From positions 515,684 through 544,854 of the forward strand of contig NW_014577076.1 in assembly GCF_000485595.1 (NCBI RefSeq): a stretch of 29,171 nt of DNA, given 5' to 3'. The notes below the pieces were generated by a model that was given only the letters and a program-made list of their open reading frames with translations, was not told the origin of the DNA and did not search any database. The stretch's first letter is position 1; every line of letters begins with the position of its first letter. A program made the translations under genes and the position numbers. Source of the stretch: Priapulus caudatus. Taxonomy: Eukaryota > Priapulida > Priapulimorpha > Priapulimorphida > Priapulidae. Of this stretch, positions 1-12,857 are shown in pieces.

Positions 1-45
<45 letters not shown>
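1..45. repeat. (GA)n microsatellite
   Basis: Uninterrupted GA dinucleotide repeat at the very start of the window; it probably continues to the left. Confidence 0.98.
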
Positions 46-49
<4 letters not shown>

Positions 50-431
50 GAGAAATCCCTAAGCAATCTTCGAGGAATGCATGCCGTTATCCGGATCTAC
101 ATGACAACTCTGCCAATCATGTCGTATCACGGCTACCGCTTGCATTCTGCTACGCTAGCTGTCGCTGCAGTGCAGGCGTAAATTTTTATTCGTAACTTGA
201 GTGATTCATAGGCACTTCTGCACAAGACGCTAGCAACGTGAAGTAACACGAAGTGACGTCACTCTCGTGCCATCACTCGTGATGGTATTCACTTCAGAAC
301 AAGCTACCGTGGGGGGGTACCCAACGAAACAAGTTACAAAAGACGAACGTAATAGGGAAACCAATAAGGAATTTAACGCGCGGTGGTGTTAAAATAAGCA
401 CATGGAAAGTGCAGTTCTTAACTATACCCAA

Positions 432-468
432 TGATAATAATAATAATAATAATAATAATGACGATGAT
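432..468. repeat. (AAT)n microsatellite with GAT tail
   Basis: About nine AAT/TAA units followed by GACGATGATG. Confidence 0.95.
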
Positions 469-874
469 GTATCATCTACTAATGAATACCAACTAGATAA
501 ATATATGATAAACATTTAGGGGCATGCACCCATTACGTATCTAAAATAAAATTAAGTGCGCAACACGGGTTGTTAATTATGATGTAAATGCCCATTACTA
601 GACAGGACTTATTGCAGGGAAATAACCTACGAATGACATTTCACATAATTCCCCGTGGAATTAAAACTCAATATAAATCAGGAAGAATATCCTTCTATTA
701 CTCACTGCTACAACGATGATAAAAACTTTAAAACTGATATTTATAGAGCCCTTAATTGCTTCTAGTTGCTTGCCTTGTGGGAAAAGGCCCAACATCAGAA
801 CTAATAACAGATAACATCTACTACAATATACTTATCAACCAAAATAATGAACTTAAACAGGCAGAACGTGAGTA

Positions 875-934
875 TAGCCTATTCTCTAATGTTTTCTTTA
901 ATTGTAGCCTATTCTCTAGTGTTTTCGGTAAATG
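875..934. repeat. 30-bp tandem duplication
   Basis: Two adjacent 30-bp units, each beginning TAGCCTATTCTCTARTGTTT. They differ at a few positions near their 3' ends. Confidence 0.85.
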
Positions 935-1476
935 TAACAGAATAAATTAAATTTCTATTTAATTCTAGAATGAGAAGTGGTTAACCAGAACATCGCGAGA
1001 TTAGAATTAGACATGGGATTTAACTTTTGAAAATTATTGCAGTTGATCGCCATATCACGTGCATATATTCCTCGTACCATGAAATCAAACTGGGGAACAA
1101 AGATGCAGCATGATCGCAGTGAGAGGCTATACGGTTTATATTGTCAGATTAACATAATTCCGCGCAGAAATCGAAACGCAGCAGTGTGGTAACTTTCGCT
1201 GGTAGTGGTAGACTTCGGCTTTAGCGCTGTGGGCAAACGTGCTATAATCACACTTTACATTAATTACGAGCGCTCCAGGAACGCCTCAATCTATTCAAGA
1301 TTAAGAACACGAGCACGACACGGGCTACTGGGATACATACTATCAAGAGCGCGTATAAAGAAGGCAAATTATCACTTGTACTATGGCTTATCACGACTAC
1401 GTAGGTTCACAGCTAAAGGAGTTATGAGATAGAGGAAGTTAGAACTATCTATTCATGATGGAAAACTGAATCAGTA

Positions 1477-1687
1477 TGTGAGTGAGTGAGTGAGTGAGTG
1501 TGTGAGTAAGTGAGTGTGGGTGTGAGTGAGTGAGTGAGTGAGTGAGTGAGTGAGTGAGTGAGTGAGTGAGTGAGTGAGTGAGTGAGTGAGTGAGTGAGTG
1601 AGTGAGTGAGTGAGTGATCGTGAGTGAGTGAGTGAGTGAGTGAGTGAGTGAGTGAGTGATCGTGAGTGAGTGAGTGAGTGAGTGAGT
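1477..1687. repeat. (GTGA)n tetranucleotide array with GATCG interruptions
   Basis: About 210 bp of TGAG/GTGA repeats. The left end is degenerate (TGTGAGTAAG, TGTGGGTG). Two identical interruptions reading TGATCGTGAG lie about 42 bp apart (near 1616 and 1658), which suggests that a block containing the interruption was duplicated. The minus-strand frames through it read only HSLT repeats and are not genes. Confidence 0.97.
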
Positions 1688-4600
1688 AATACCGAACGCA
1701 CTGATAGAGTCATGCAATGATGACCATCACGTGACCACTAATGTGCACAGTTAGCAATTACATTTATTACAGCTATTACATTTATTGAACCTGAGATTGA
1801 TTCCGGGTTTATTGTGCCACAGGTGTTATTTAGACATGCCATATTTGATAAACAATACAGTACTGCTGATTTTAGCTGAAACTAATGAACTGGCACCTTG
1901 GGCATGCAGTTGATCATGACATCTATTATATTTAAATGATGAGCAAACTTGTGCAGGTCATATATGCTTGTTTTAAACAATCGACACTATAAATATATTA
2001 TATATATATGGTTAATTTAACTAAGATCTGGTTAGAAATGTATACTGATCAACTAGCAACTAAAAATTTACTGGATTCATTGCAATGTTGCTTACAATCT
2101 CAACTGAATTTACAAAAGTTTCATGAACATATTTTCCTGAATACATCCAACAATATTGAAAATGGCCTAAAAAGAAGCCGCTTAAAAGGTTTGGCAGTGA
2201 ACTGGATAATTGCGGTACAAACAACACCCCTGGGCACATTTACCTCAGGAGTTAGGCTTTCAAAGCAATTCTGTTTTTCACAGTTTTACTCGGTGTGATG
2301 ACGTTGAAATGCAGTCTACTGTAAACCGACATAGTCAAAAGGTTCTCAGCTGGTTCACGGCAGATAATGAACATCAAATTTCGCCCCTGTAAAATCAGTA
2401 CACGTACGCTGGGTGTAACGCCAGAGGCCGCCACATCAGCGCATCTGTTCATGTTAACTGAAGGCGAACGGATATAGAAGTACCGGTTATTTGAAGATAT
2501 AGCACTCAAACTAGCATTTAAAATAGTTGCGCACACGCCGATGCGCATGCACACACAAGCGTTGCGCACGCGCACGCATAAAACCTTTGCATCTACTGCA
2601 AACACGTCACGTACATTCATGTGCTTTGTTTAGTTCATTGATTCTAATAATGTTATAATGTTACGACCGATTGACACTTTACAGACTTTGATCCACCGAC
2701 ACGAAATGTCCACAAAATAACCTTTTCTTCTGTTGTGTGCAGATATGATCTTTTTGTCTGAAAACAATTTACTTCCGTGCACCACACAGCCAAGCAAACC
2801 CATAATCTGCTATCATCAAATCACGTAATTACGTAACAGTGACGATTTCTTTCAGAAATACACTCTTAGAGCGCTCTGCAAGCTAGCTCTCCCCACACTG
2901 TGTGCATTGATTAATTTAACCCCATGTAGCATGATTACGCTGATTAGCAATTACAACTATTTTCATAATAATACTTATCAAGATTATATTTGTAAGTTAT
3001 ATATCATCACAGCTAGTACAGATAGGCTTCACTATACGCTATCGGTTAAACTATGCATGCGCCACATAGTGACGGCGTTCATGTGACATACTGCTCTACT
3101 GCTACGGTTGTACTATTATTACTACTGTTGCTGCTGCTCCTGTTGCTATGACTACTGACAGCGCAAAACAAGGAAAAAATGATGTGCGTAGTTGCGAAGC
3201 ATAAAGGACAATTACATGCAGAGCTTATAGACAGTAATCAGCATAGAAAATATTGGGTTAGAGAGCAATAAGCAGTTGATCGCGAATTGACGAACCAATT
3301 TTTAAACGGAAATGTAGCACGTGATCACGTTAGATGGTAGTGGATTGTACAGGCTTCAGCAGTAAACACCCGCAAACACACCGGCATCTCCACTTGGGAG
3401 CCAGCCTTCTTTACGTTGCCACTTAAAAATACTTACAGACAGATTTTGCACAGACAGTAACAATAAACAAGTGCTGCACCATTTATTTCGTTGCCTACCT
3501 GCCACTAATTCATTGTGTGGCTGCTGATGTTCTACCATCTGCTACTACAGCGATGACAATACACACATTATTAGAAAGGAAAGAATTATTTTCGAGTTGT
3601 GAGAACTGCAGACGCCTGTATAACATGATAGCAACTACCAAACAAAAAAAGAAGTAATGATCGACTACATGCTTTCTGACTGAGGACATTCTTGCCTCAC
3701 TGTGTCGCTATATTTTTAATACGACCACCGCATGTGTCTTCTTTCCTGAGACATTACAAGCAGGCAATCCGAGATTAGCTCTTCCCTGCTGGATTAAGTC
3801 CGTGGGGGAGTCTTCGCCAAGTAGTAGAAAATACATTTCATGCTTCCTTTGGTGATGTAATAACATTAGTTTCACTTCATTTCATGGTGAAACAAGTTTC
3901 TCGGTGCGTCTGTCAAACCATGTCAATGTCATAAAAAAAAACTCTGAAGCTACCATTTTTCTCTTGACTTTTAAACCATTGATCTCCATGTCCGAACTTA
4001 TAACCCATTTTTCCATTTATATCACCATCCAATATAAAAGCACCACGTGACATCTTATCCATCAAGATGTCGTAAACAAAAATGTTTCATTTAGGACTCC
4101 TCTAAAAGAAAAATGGGTCACAAGACAACTAATTTGCATATATATGCGCATCCATAGAAACACACATTCACATTTAACAATCACGTTTATAATGAAATCA
4201 AAACCGGACTATTTTTCCAGTAATGAGCAAACATTCATAAGTAATATAAAGACCATAGCTGAAGCCAATTTTGTGCTTTTGACATCGTGTGATGTACCCC
4301 GACCTTGAGAGGAAATCGAAAATGTGCCCTATAATATCCACTGACATACACCAGCTGACTATTTGCGGATTGTATCACTACATGCCAAATGTAAACAGTA
4401 GCGAGTCATGAAGCCATTTATATTTGCACCAACATCGCCGATAAATCCAGGGAAGCAGACACGTTACAGGCTTGATCTAATCAGCTTAGACTAGCTGCAA
4501 ATGTAACGTAAATGTATCTAGGCAATGGAGCTTTCCATCCAGGATGGAACACTCCGGCTAAGCGGTGTTAATGCTACAGAAAGAGCAACCTTTAAAAATC

Positions 4601-4901
4601 ACGTCGAAGCAGATTTCGAGGGTGAGCCTATAGAGATTTCAAGAGGTGCACCTATTTTAGGCACTACTTTACAGAAAAATCACAAGGCCCATCAAGTTTG
4701 CTAGCGGAGCCAAACAAGTTTGCAATTAATGCACCAGGGCTAGACAATGCAACCCCACACGTTTACTTCTAATGCTGGGTTATGGCCCAGTATCATTATC
4801 AAATGAATGATGGAACAAAGCTACTAACTAGCTATGTCAGATGAGATGTGAATATTCAAACATTCATCTTGTTCATTATTGACGAGTGAATAAAGTGAAT
4901 G

Positions 4902-4902
<1 letters not shown>
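1688..4902. other. Non-coding stretch, no gene recognised
   Basis: AT-rich sequence without supported exons. A minus-strand frame near 3356-3450 ends in residues GWLPSGDAGVFAGVYC before a stop, but I found no convincing acceptor or family and did not call it. Confidence 0.55.
2523..2582. repeat. Alternating purine-pyrimidine tract (GC/CA rich)
   Basis: Runs such as GCGCACACGCC, GCGCATGCACACACA and GCGCACGCGCACGC alternate purines and pyrimidines for most of 60 bp, a composition prone to left-handed (Z) DNA. Confidence 0.6.
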
Positions 4903-4957
<55 letters not shown>

Positions 4958-5170
4958 ACCTCCTCTCCCCTTCTCCCTTCTCCATCTCGTCCATCGTCTC
5001 GCATCTCTCCACTCTCCCTCTCTCCCTCGTCCGCCCTCTCTCCCTCTCCCCTCTCCCTCTCTCTCTCTCCCTCTCTCTTGCTCTCATGCTCTCTCTCTTC
5101 GTCTCGTCTCTCTCTCCCCTCGCTCTCTCCGTCCCCTCGCTCTCTCTCTCCCTCCCCCCCCTCTCGGCTG

Positions 5171-5254
<84 letters not shown>

Positions 5255-5311
5255 TCTCTCTCACTCACTCACTCTTTCTCTATCTATCTATCTCTCTCTA
5301 TCTATCTACAG
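4903..5311. repeat. Compound (CT)n polypyrimidine tract
   Basis: About 400 bp of almost pure pyrimidines on the + strand: perfect CT runs at both ends, a CCCT/CGT-interrupted centre, then TCTA/CTAT units. It ends in CTATCTACAG, which looks like a splice acceptor, but the open frame after it (to about 5570) matches nothing I know. Long mirror-symmetric purine/pyrimidine tracts can form triplex DNA. Confidence 0.95.
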
Positions 5312-8144
5312 CAAATAAAATACCGTACAATCATTGAGCCATTCGCAAAGATTCATGAGGAATTCAATTTTTGCCATACAAAATTCCACTCGTTTTATTT
5401 AGCCAACCTTAATCTGAGGCCTTATATTTTGAAGAATTTCTATCTACAGTTTGTTTACATCTTCAGCAAGAGCAACACATCATTAGTTCTGTCGCCGGCA
5501 ACACATGCTGGCACTGCCCTTACAGTAATTTTCCATTCCCTGGTCACTTCAGCAGTGCTTCCGTTAATTTAGGTGACATATAAACGACAACTTACTAAAC
5601 TGCAAGACTAACTTGGGCAAAAAAGCACGCTTTTAAGTCTGCCCTAAAACCCATTGCGCCAGTACGCCTGGATAGGCTGATGCACCCGAGAACCCATATT
5701 GGCAATTATGTCACTGCAAATGGCAATCAGGAAGTAGATTAAGAGTGATGCGGCCTCATTTGCAAGCAAATGCTTCTGCAGCTGAGCACAGCCTACTTCC
5801 TGAGGTGCCGAGCTGATGATAATAGCTCCCACAAGCAATCTGATTGCATGACATGTGCAGCCACTGATTTAGTGATGGCAGCAAATTCGCAGCCAATACA
5901 ACATGTTCGCACGTCCTAATGAGACTCCGGGGACGGAAAGCCAAGTGAATCTAGCAGCAATAAGTCATTACACCACTCTCTAACAGATCTGTTCGTTGAT
6001 AAATGTCTGGCATACACTTTCTATACCGATTTCCCCATTTCGTGGTTAAATTTATACCCATTTCCACATTCCATCACGTAGCCATGAAAATAAGGTTCCC
6101 TTTTGCATTTAGATCAATGTGGCACTATTTATCAGACATACATATTTTGATATAATGTTTTAAGAAACTGCTCGCATGCAAAACAAAGTTGGTTTTTATC
6201 TTAAATGTAAATAGTTTCATGTCAATTAATTTATGCATATTTATGAGGCATATTATTATAAATAATTATGCACACAATGCTTACTACTCCAGATGCATTG
6301 ATTTACAGCTTTAATTATTGTTGTCCTTTAACTTTCACTTCATACTGCAAAATGTTTAGGTATTTGTGAAACCTGCTAAAGCTACAATTGTGCAGTGTTT
6401 GTATTTCAGTCATACCAGCCAACAAAAGGATAACCTGGTTGGTTTAGTGGTATTTATTTGCTGCAAAATCTTCTTTGAATGTTATGGCTAGGGGCATTTC
6501 CAGGAACAGGAAAAGATTAGAGTGGAAGTGGAAAACAAAAAGTGGAAAGTGGAAAACATGCTAAGCTACTATTGTATAGCAGTATAAGCATCTCACTGGC
6601 AAAAGCCAAGAAAAGCCAGAGGATAGCTTACTACATGTTCAGAATTAAATTTGAGCTTGGTGCCCCACTATTAAACTAAGATTTAAGAAAGATATAGACA
6701 CAAACCCACATTGTTGTAGAGGAATTGTACAAATACATGGACAAAACAGATTATACATCAATACACACGAACAGAGATGTGTTGCTATCTCTGTTAGCTT
6801 GATAACCAATTAAGTGACGAGTAATTTCCTTAGCCAAACACAAGCGGACCATGATAATGCCAGTTGAGTAATTGCAGCAATGGTAACGAACATAATATAC
6901 AATGTAATATATAACTCGTATATTCAATCACAGTCATAACTATAACTATCTTTAGCTATTACTATAAATCTCCCACTCCTCAACATCCCACAGAGTCATT
7001 TCCATCACGTCGAGCAAAATGTCACGTTACTGTGTAGACTGCTATGGACGCGATACATTACAATCAAAAAGCTTCTATTAGCTGTTGACACAATAATATA
7101 ATGTATAATGCGCATATGCAAGATTTGTGTGGAATTATATACGATGGTGGTTTTTACGTTGATGACCTAAAAGATTTCTAACATCCTTAAAAGTATGTGC
7201 GTATACGTAAGTAGATAAGTATAGCAAGTGAAATGTAATGTTAGCGGACACGAGAAAACTAATTTAATGTTGCTGACATCTAAAAGAGTATAGCTGTAAA
7301 CCAGTATCGATGCCCGTAATAATAAAAAGCAATTAATAACAAGTTCACGAGTCTGTGTGAAGTACTCTCTACTGTCATCTCGGGTGTAAATTATGGCCAT
7401 AAAGGGAACATTCACTTAACAGTTACAAACAACCTAGTTTAAACGGCAGCAGAGTGGCTGTGACAGGCAGTATGGATAATAGGCCAAAAATTAGCCACGT
7501 CATTTCCGATCATGCTGACAAAAGGGGGGAACTATCACACAGGCACTTGACCGAGTCTAATTAATCACCTCGAGCTGTCTAATGGTGTGGCCTCATGCGC
7601 TTCATCGATATTCTGGCAGCTGAACTCAATTCTGCGGAATAAGGCTTAATGGACTAAATGAAGCGGCAGTAAACTGACGGAAATGGGGCATTGCACAATC
7701 ACAAGGAAATGGCCACCTCCATGCAGTATAGATACGTATGCTTTGGAAGTCACATGAAAGAAATTAATCTACAATTTTACAATATAATACTATATATATA
7801 TCATTTTAAAATCCGCATAGACATTTGTGCCAGAAACACTTTATTACTCTATTATTCATTTAAATAAGTAAAATGGCTAAAATTTATCATTTGAGGCCTA
7901 GGGATGATTTACTTAATACAACCTATATAATAATATGCTTCAAATTTATCAGTTTTCAAGCTGCCCAAGTAGGAGGTCTCTAGAACTTTTGCAATACTTT
8001 TCGTAATTTTGCTCATGCTTTTTAATAGCAGCAATTTTTAACATTTTAACCAGCGTTTACTTCTACCAAACAATGATAATAGGCTGTTATACACTTTTAC
8101 AACTAGAAAGGGCAGTTGTCGCCAACTACATGTATCCCCGTGTT
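5312..8144. other. Non-coding stretch, no gene recognised
   Basis: AT-rich and without supported exons on either strand. It has only small local repeats, such as GTGGAAAAC/GTGGAAAGTGG near 6525-6560 and AT-rich runs near 6230 and 7790. Confidence 0.55.
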
Positions 8145-9105
8145 CTCCCCAAGATGTGTAAGTATACAAAGTTTGGTCGCGCTAGGTCAATTAGGGGCCG
8201 AGTTATAGAGCGGAAGGGAAATATGATGAAGGTCAAGGTCAAGGTCAATGTCAACTAAAGGTTGCAGTGACCTGGTTTCGGTACGCAACACACCTTCTCC
8301 CCAAGATGTGTAAGTATAGCAAGTTTGGTAGTGCTAGGTCAATTAGGGGCCGAGTTATAGAGCGGAAGGGAAATATGATCAACATCAAGGTAAAGGTCAA
8401 ATAAAGGTCGCAGTGACCTAGTTTTGGTACGCTGCGCACCTTCTCCCCAAGATGTGTAAGTATACCAAGTTTGGTAGCGCTCTAGGTCAATTAGGGGCCG
8501 AGTCAGAGAGCGGAAGGGAAATATGATCAAGGTCAAGGTAAAGGTCAAATAAAGGTCGCAGTGACCTGGTTTTGGTACGCTGCTCACCTTCTCCCCAAGA
8601 TGTGTAAGTATACCAAGTTTGGTAGCACTAGGTCAATTAGGGGCCCGAGTTAGAGAGCGGAAGGGAAATATGATCAAGGTCAAGGTAAAGGTCAAATAAA
8701 GGTCCCAGTCACCTGGTTTTGATACGCTGCTCACCTTCTCCCCAAGATGTGCAAGTATACCAAGTTTGGTAGCGCTAGGTCAATTAGGGGTCGAGTTATA
8801 GAGTGGAAGGGAAATATGATCAAGGTCAAGGTCAAGGTCAAATAAAGGTCGCAGTGACCTGGTTTTGGTACGCTGCTCACCTTCTCCCCAAGATGTGCAA
8901 GTATACCAAGTTTGGTAGCGCTAGGTCAATTAGGGGCCGAGTTAGAGAGCGGAATGGAAATATGATCAAAGTCAAGGTAAAGGTCAAATAAAGGTCGCAG
9001 TGACCTGGTTTTGATACGCTGCTCACCTTCTCCCCAAGATGTGCAAGTATACCAAGTTTGGGCGCTAGGTCAATTAGGGGTCGAGTTATAGAGCGGAAGG
9101 GAAAT
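8145..9105. repeat. Tandem satellite array, seven ~147-bp monomers with nuclear-receptor half-sites
   Basis: CTCCCCAAGATG marks each monomer start: 8145, 8297, 8443, 8591, 8738, 8884 and 9030, giving periods of 152, 146, 148, 147, 146 and 146 bp; the last copy is partial. Each monomer carries, in order, CTAGGTCAATTAGGGG, a GAGTTA(T)AGAG segment, GGAAGGGAAATATGATCA, a run of AAGGTCA half-sites (including TCAAGGTCA) and the imperfect palindrome AGGTCGCAGTGACCT. Open frames through it on the minus strand do not survive the varying unit length, so it is not coding. It ends abruptly in a CGGCAG-repeat sequence at 9108. It lies within what would be the downstream intron of the minus-strand Ser/Arg-rich gene, if that gene continues leftwards. 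Confidence 0.97.
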
Positions 9106-9865
9106 TGTCTGCGGCAGCGGCAGCGGCTGGGGAGACATGAAACCATAGTATCTCCGCCGACTTCGTCGCGGGGGATACAATAAGGTGTGTATAATTTCAT
9201 GGATAGTTGCAGTATCAGGTTTTCTGACATTCTAGAAGTTGACGAATATAAAATATTATTTGGTGAAACTATATAAGTGGGATTTAATTGGTATTATTTA
9301 CAAAGACATATATCAGCCAGACTGGCAACAACATCCGAGTGTATTTTGGTGGGATAATTTAGAATTATGTGCATCGAAGACAGTGACCATTACATCTCGC
9401 AATAGATGTCACACTGAACTGCACGTAGTCATGTATAAATATGCACACAGCTGTAACTGGTATGCATTGGCTTCTTCAGCCACTTTTTGTTTTTAATTTA
9501 ACTTTCTTGATAGTCTGCATGTATAATTAATTATATAAGTGAGAATGAGGCTGCCATATCTCCTACCAGTAACATGACATTGTGAGGAAACAACTCAGTG
9601 GCAAAGTCAAAGGAGAAACTCTCACTGCAGACCACGCGCACGCACCCACTGTGACACACTTGCTCACGCTCCCGCCTACTCACGCGCGCGCATTCACACA
9701 CACAAACACGCACGCACACACACACACTCATGTACAGCAAATTCTACTCACCCTAGCTATTGCACACCTGCAGCGACACATGTGAATGCAAACCCGTACT
9801 CATCCCACAACTCACACAGCAGTCCCCCACAACAGAAGCGCTGGGTGGAGGAGGGGGCTACTCAC
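9106..9865. other. Probable intron; CA-rich stretch at about 9636-9733
   Basis: Directly downstream, in the minus orientation, of the donor site at 9865. It includes CACGCACGCACCC, CACGCGCGCGC and (CA)n runs. No exon is recognised. Confidence 0.5.
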
Positions 9866-10076
9866 CCGGCTTTCGGACGTGTCGGTGCGACGGTGGTGGT
9901 GGTGGTGTCGGTGATGCTTGTGTCTCCGCCTGTGGTGCCGTCCTCCGCTGCCGTCCCTCGAGTGGTACCTGTCAGCGGAGACATCGCGGCGGTGCTGCTG
10001 GCTGCTGCGGGTCGAGCTGTAGGCGCCGTCCTTGCGCACACTGCTCTGCCTCCCTGCGCGCCGATACCTGTCACTA
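9866..10076 (-). CDS. Exon of Ser/Arg/His-rich protein (second recognised coding exon)
   Basis: An internal exon on the minus strand. Upstream is a good acceptor (TTTGTGTTGCTTTCAG, then TAGTGACAGG) and downstream a near-ideal donor (AAGCCGG, then GTGAGTAG). The length is 211 bp: one base completing a split codon plus 70 codons, ending in phase 0. The split codon (AG from the exon at 12858, T here) gives Ser, so the two exons join in frame. The peptide begins SDRYRRAGRQ and continues with SR dipeptides into GGRHHRRRHKHHRHHHHHRR, then TDTSESR. Known family: CLK/LAMMER kinases have an N-terminal Arg/Ser/His-rich extension, with a phase-0 junction just before the conserved acidic start of the kinase region. 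Inference: this is such an extension or another SR-like nuclear protein. I did not find a kinase exon further left, so the name is withheld. Confidence 0.75.
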
Positions 10077-12857
10077 CTGAAAGCAACACAAACTATAGAC
10101 AAGACGAGACAGTCAACAGCACGGCCACCGCCTCGCGACAGCACGCCGGCCGCGTCGTCGAAACTGAACTGAAAAAAAACAAATAAATAAACAACAGTAG
10201 ACTGTAGAAGATGCCGCTTCTTTGGTAAAGTGATTAGATCCATTGGATTCTCCAGTGTGGGTTTTAGTCTCCTTTAAAATTTGCAATTAGTGTAACCATT
10301 CTGACTACCATGACATTCAACTCTGAAATACTCTTCCTTGGGTAACACGTGAGCTTTTACCGGCACAGTATCTTACATGTGGATACCACGTCTACACAAA
10401 GAAATCACAGCTCCAAAGAAATATAAGGTTCGTGCATATCACTGAAGCTGCGATCCTGGCAATTTGTACACAGCACAACATCGCCCTACACAGAATACAA
10501 TGAGTCTATTAGTTCCCATTTGCTGCCTAACAAGATCCAACCTGAGTGATAATAGATTTTGAAGCGTGCAGATTTTCTGGCTGCTGCTGTTTCTGTAGTG
10601 TTTATCTGAAAAACTACTAAAACATACAGTATGTGTCTGACGTACTATGTGAGCTGCCACCATGCCGCAGACACTCCTGCTAAAATAACACCAATTAAAA
10701 CCGTAAACTGCGTGTAATCACGTAGCATCCTCGCAACGCTACCACTACCAGAATTGAGAAATGCACTTCAGCCAGCTCTGAACGGTGTCCATTGTTCAAC
10801 CATATTCAAGAAACTGCCAAGTAAATAATACAACCAGGGAGGCATGTGATCCACAGGCTATTTATAAATGTGCCCGAGTTTCAGAGAGGCTTCATACACC
10901 CACGGAGCAGAGCATGTACCAGTAGAGTATTATGTATCAGCACACGTCTCGCGAGCTAGACGGAGGGGAGATCAAGGCAGTATACACCAATGCGTTTCAT
11001 TTTTTCCTGGTCAAATGTCCATTAGCTGAGTAATATCAAAGGAAATTCTCCGTGAACTGTGAATCAACGCATGCAGTTAATAACTTTATATTGGTGAAAA
11101 CATTAGTCCATGTCATGTCTCTGGACTTTCTTCCTATTTTTGCTGATATCAGCCATGTTGCGTGACCTAGTTTTGTCTGCCTATTCAAATATTGAAACAT
11201 TATAAAATCCAGATTACAACTTATTCCTCAACTCAACTAGTATAAGCGTCATCAAACATTATATCAGTGGGATGTACATGCAAAAATCATGGTGTTTTTA
11301 TATAATTAAAAATCATTCAGAATGCAGAAATTTTGTAAACATTAGTACATCTTGTGCTGGCTGCATAATATTGTTAAAGTTTTTGTATGAAGACAATAAA
11401 ATTTCAATACAACTTCCACTAGACATGTTTTAAATTATTTTAACACTACCTCAAACAAACACCTAATGAAAGTAACCGCACGATTCATGAATTACTTAGC
11501 TTACACGTATTGTTTGCTAGTTGGTAGCGAATTAAGATTAGCTCTAGAATTAGACGTTGTTACGAATACACCAATTTACGAATGAAAACGTTGTTAACTA
11601 ACGTTTTTAACACATGGTTAACATAAAACTAATGTTTCTGTTTGTTCCCGGTGCCTCCAGAATTAAGACCAGCTCAGTAATTAATCCATTCAAACATAAC
11701 ATTAGTAAAGTCACTATGTCAGAGCGGCATGTGAGATACGATTTTACTCTAAAACCTATTATATTTATTACACACGTGATGCATTGCAGAAAAAACAACG
11801 TTTGTAATGTGAAAATCTATAAAGTGATTCGCGTTTTCCCAATGACTTCTAAATTACATAACTGGAGATGCATTCCTACAGAAAATCGTTTAGCTAAACG
11901 ATGTACTAGAAAGTCAATTATGAATGCAAGTAAACATTTTTAAATGCATATACCGTTTGTTTAGTTACGTAACACAGTATCAAGATAATTTTGGTCAGGA
12001 ATGGAAATTCAGAATTATACGCACTAATACGGAGAGGGAGTGAAGTGGACAAATATCCACTGGCATGCTCAATCAATGTATCATTGTCAGGTTTGGGTGT
12101 TTCAGGCTCTGACCTGGATGCTAAAAACTTATATCTAAAGTTTATTAAAGTTGGTTGTTGTTTACGGCAGATCTTCTCTTTGTGCAGCTCACTTTGGCGG
12201 ATGCGGGTGAGGTCATTGTGAACTGCTATTGCAATAATAGTGGATGCAGGAGAAAGCTCTTATTGCAGGATCACACATTTCATGAACAAAGAATGTGTAA
12301 GCAAAGCTGTTTAATGTGATAACGGTATATTTTAGGAGAGAGGCTAGGTGTAAATTACGTCTCTACAAAATTAAACATGTCAAAGATGACCCAGACACAC
12401 CTTCTGATTTGGCAGCTGGCTGCACATTAATTATATAAATTTTATTTTCTGCAACTGAGAACGTAACGTTTTGTATAACATAACCCGTTTAATCTCCCGA
12501 AAAAATATGTACGAGCGAATTAGAATTTCTTGCAAATTAAGAATTAATAGTTTTAATTTACAAAGTATGTACTGGTGAAGTCACGTAATGAGGGGTTAGG
12601 TAACACTGTATTACTGTACGTGAAATGCCAATTCCTGACAGACATATCAATAGACAGTGGCGCCATCTTTTGAGAAATTTATTATATAATGTAGATAATT
12701 TTACACATGGCTAACGACCACTAGTGTAACGTCAGTTTCATTAATATTGATACAAATAGCAACAGCAAGGTAAACGTCATGCACCAACTAGAATACTACG
12801 ATTGACCAACAAGATTTGGCTCTTTTTTCTTTTATTACCCTATTTAAAAAAACATAC
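10077..12857 (-). other. Intron of the Ser/Arg-rich gene
   Basis: 2781 bp between donor CAG/GTATGT (minus strand, at 12857) and acceptor TTTCAG (at 10077). No further exon or recognised transposon was identified inside. It contains a GCGCCATCTTTTG motif (YY1- or CTCF-like) near 12660. Confidence 0.65.

Larger units (their letters stand above)
46..1476. other. Non-coding stretch, no gene recognised
   Basis: The short open frames here have no recognisable domains, no consistent splice sites and no family resemblance. It contains an AAT microsatellite and a 30-bp tandem duplication (listed separately). At 1344-1364 the sequence CAAGAGCGCGTATAAAGAAGG resembles the left arm and spacer of the palindromic mini-insertion at 23018-23049, with two extra bases, so it may be a decayed relative. 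Confidence 0.6.

Noticed and set aside
1445-1717. HSLT-repeat frames on the minus strand
   Set aside because: Translation of the GTGA microsatellite.
4886-5572. 228-residue plus-strand frame through the CT tract
   Set aside because: The first 140 residues are Ser/Leu dipeptide repeats translated from (CT)n. The tail after the acceptor-like CTACAG has no recognisable family.
8339-9230. Minus-strand frames with repeated PKPGHCDLYLTF
   Set aside because: Translation of the satellite monomer; unit lengths are not multiples of three and the frame breaks.
9862-10089. Alternative minus-strand frame (Ala/Thr-rich) over the Ser/Arg-rich exon
   Set aside because: The other frame joins in phase to the upstream RS-rich exon and continues its composition.
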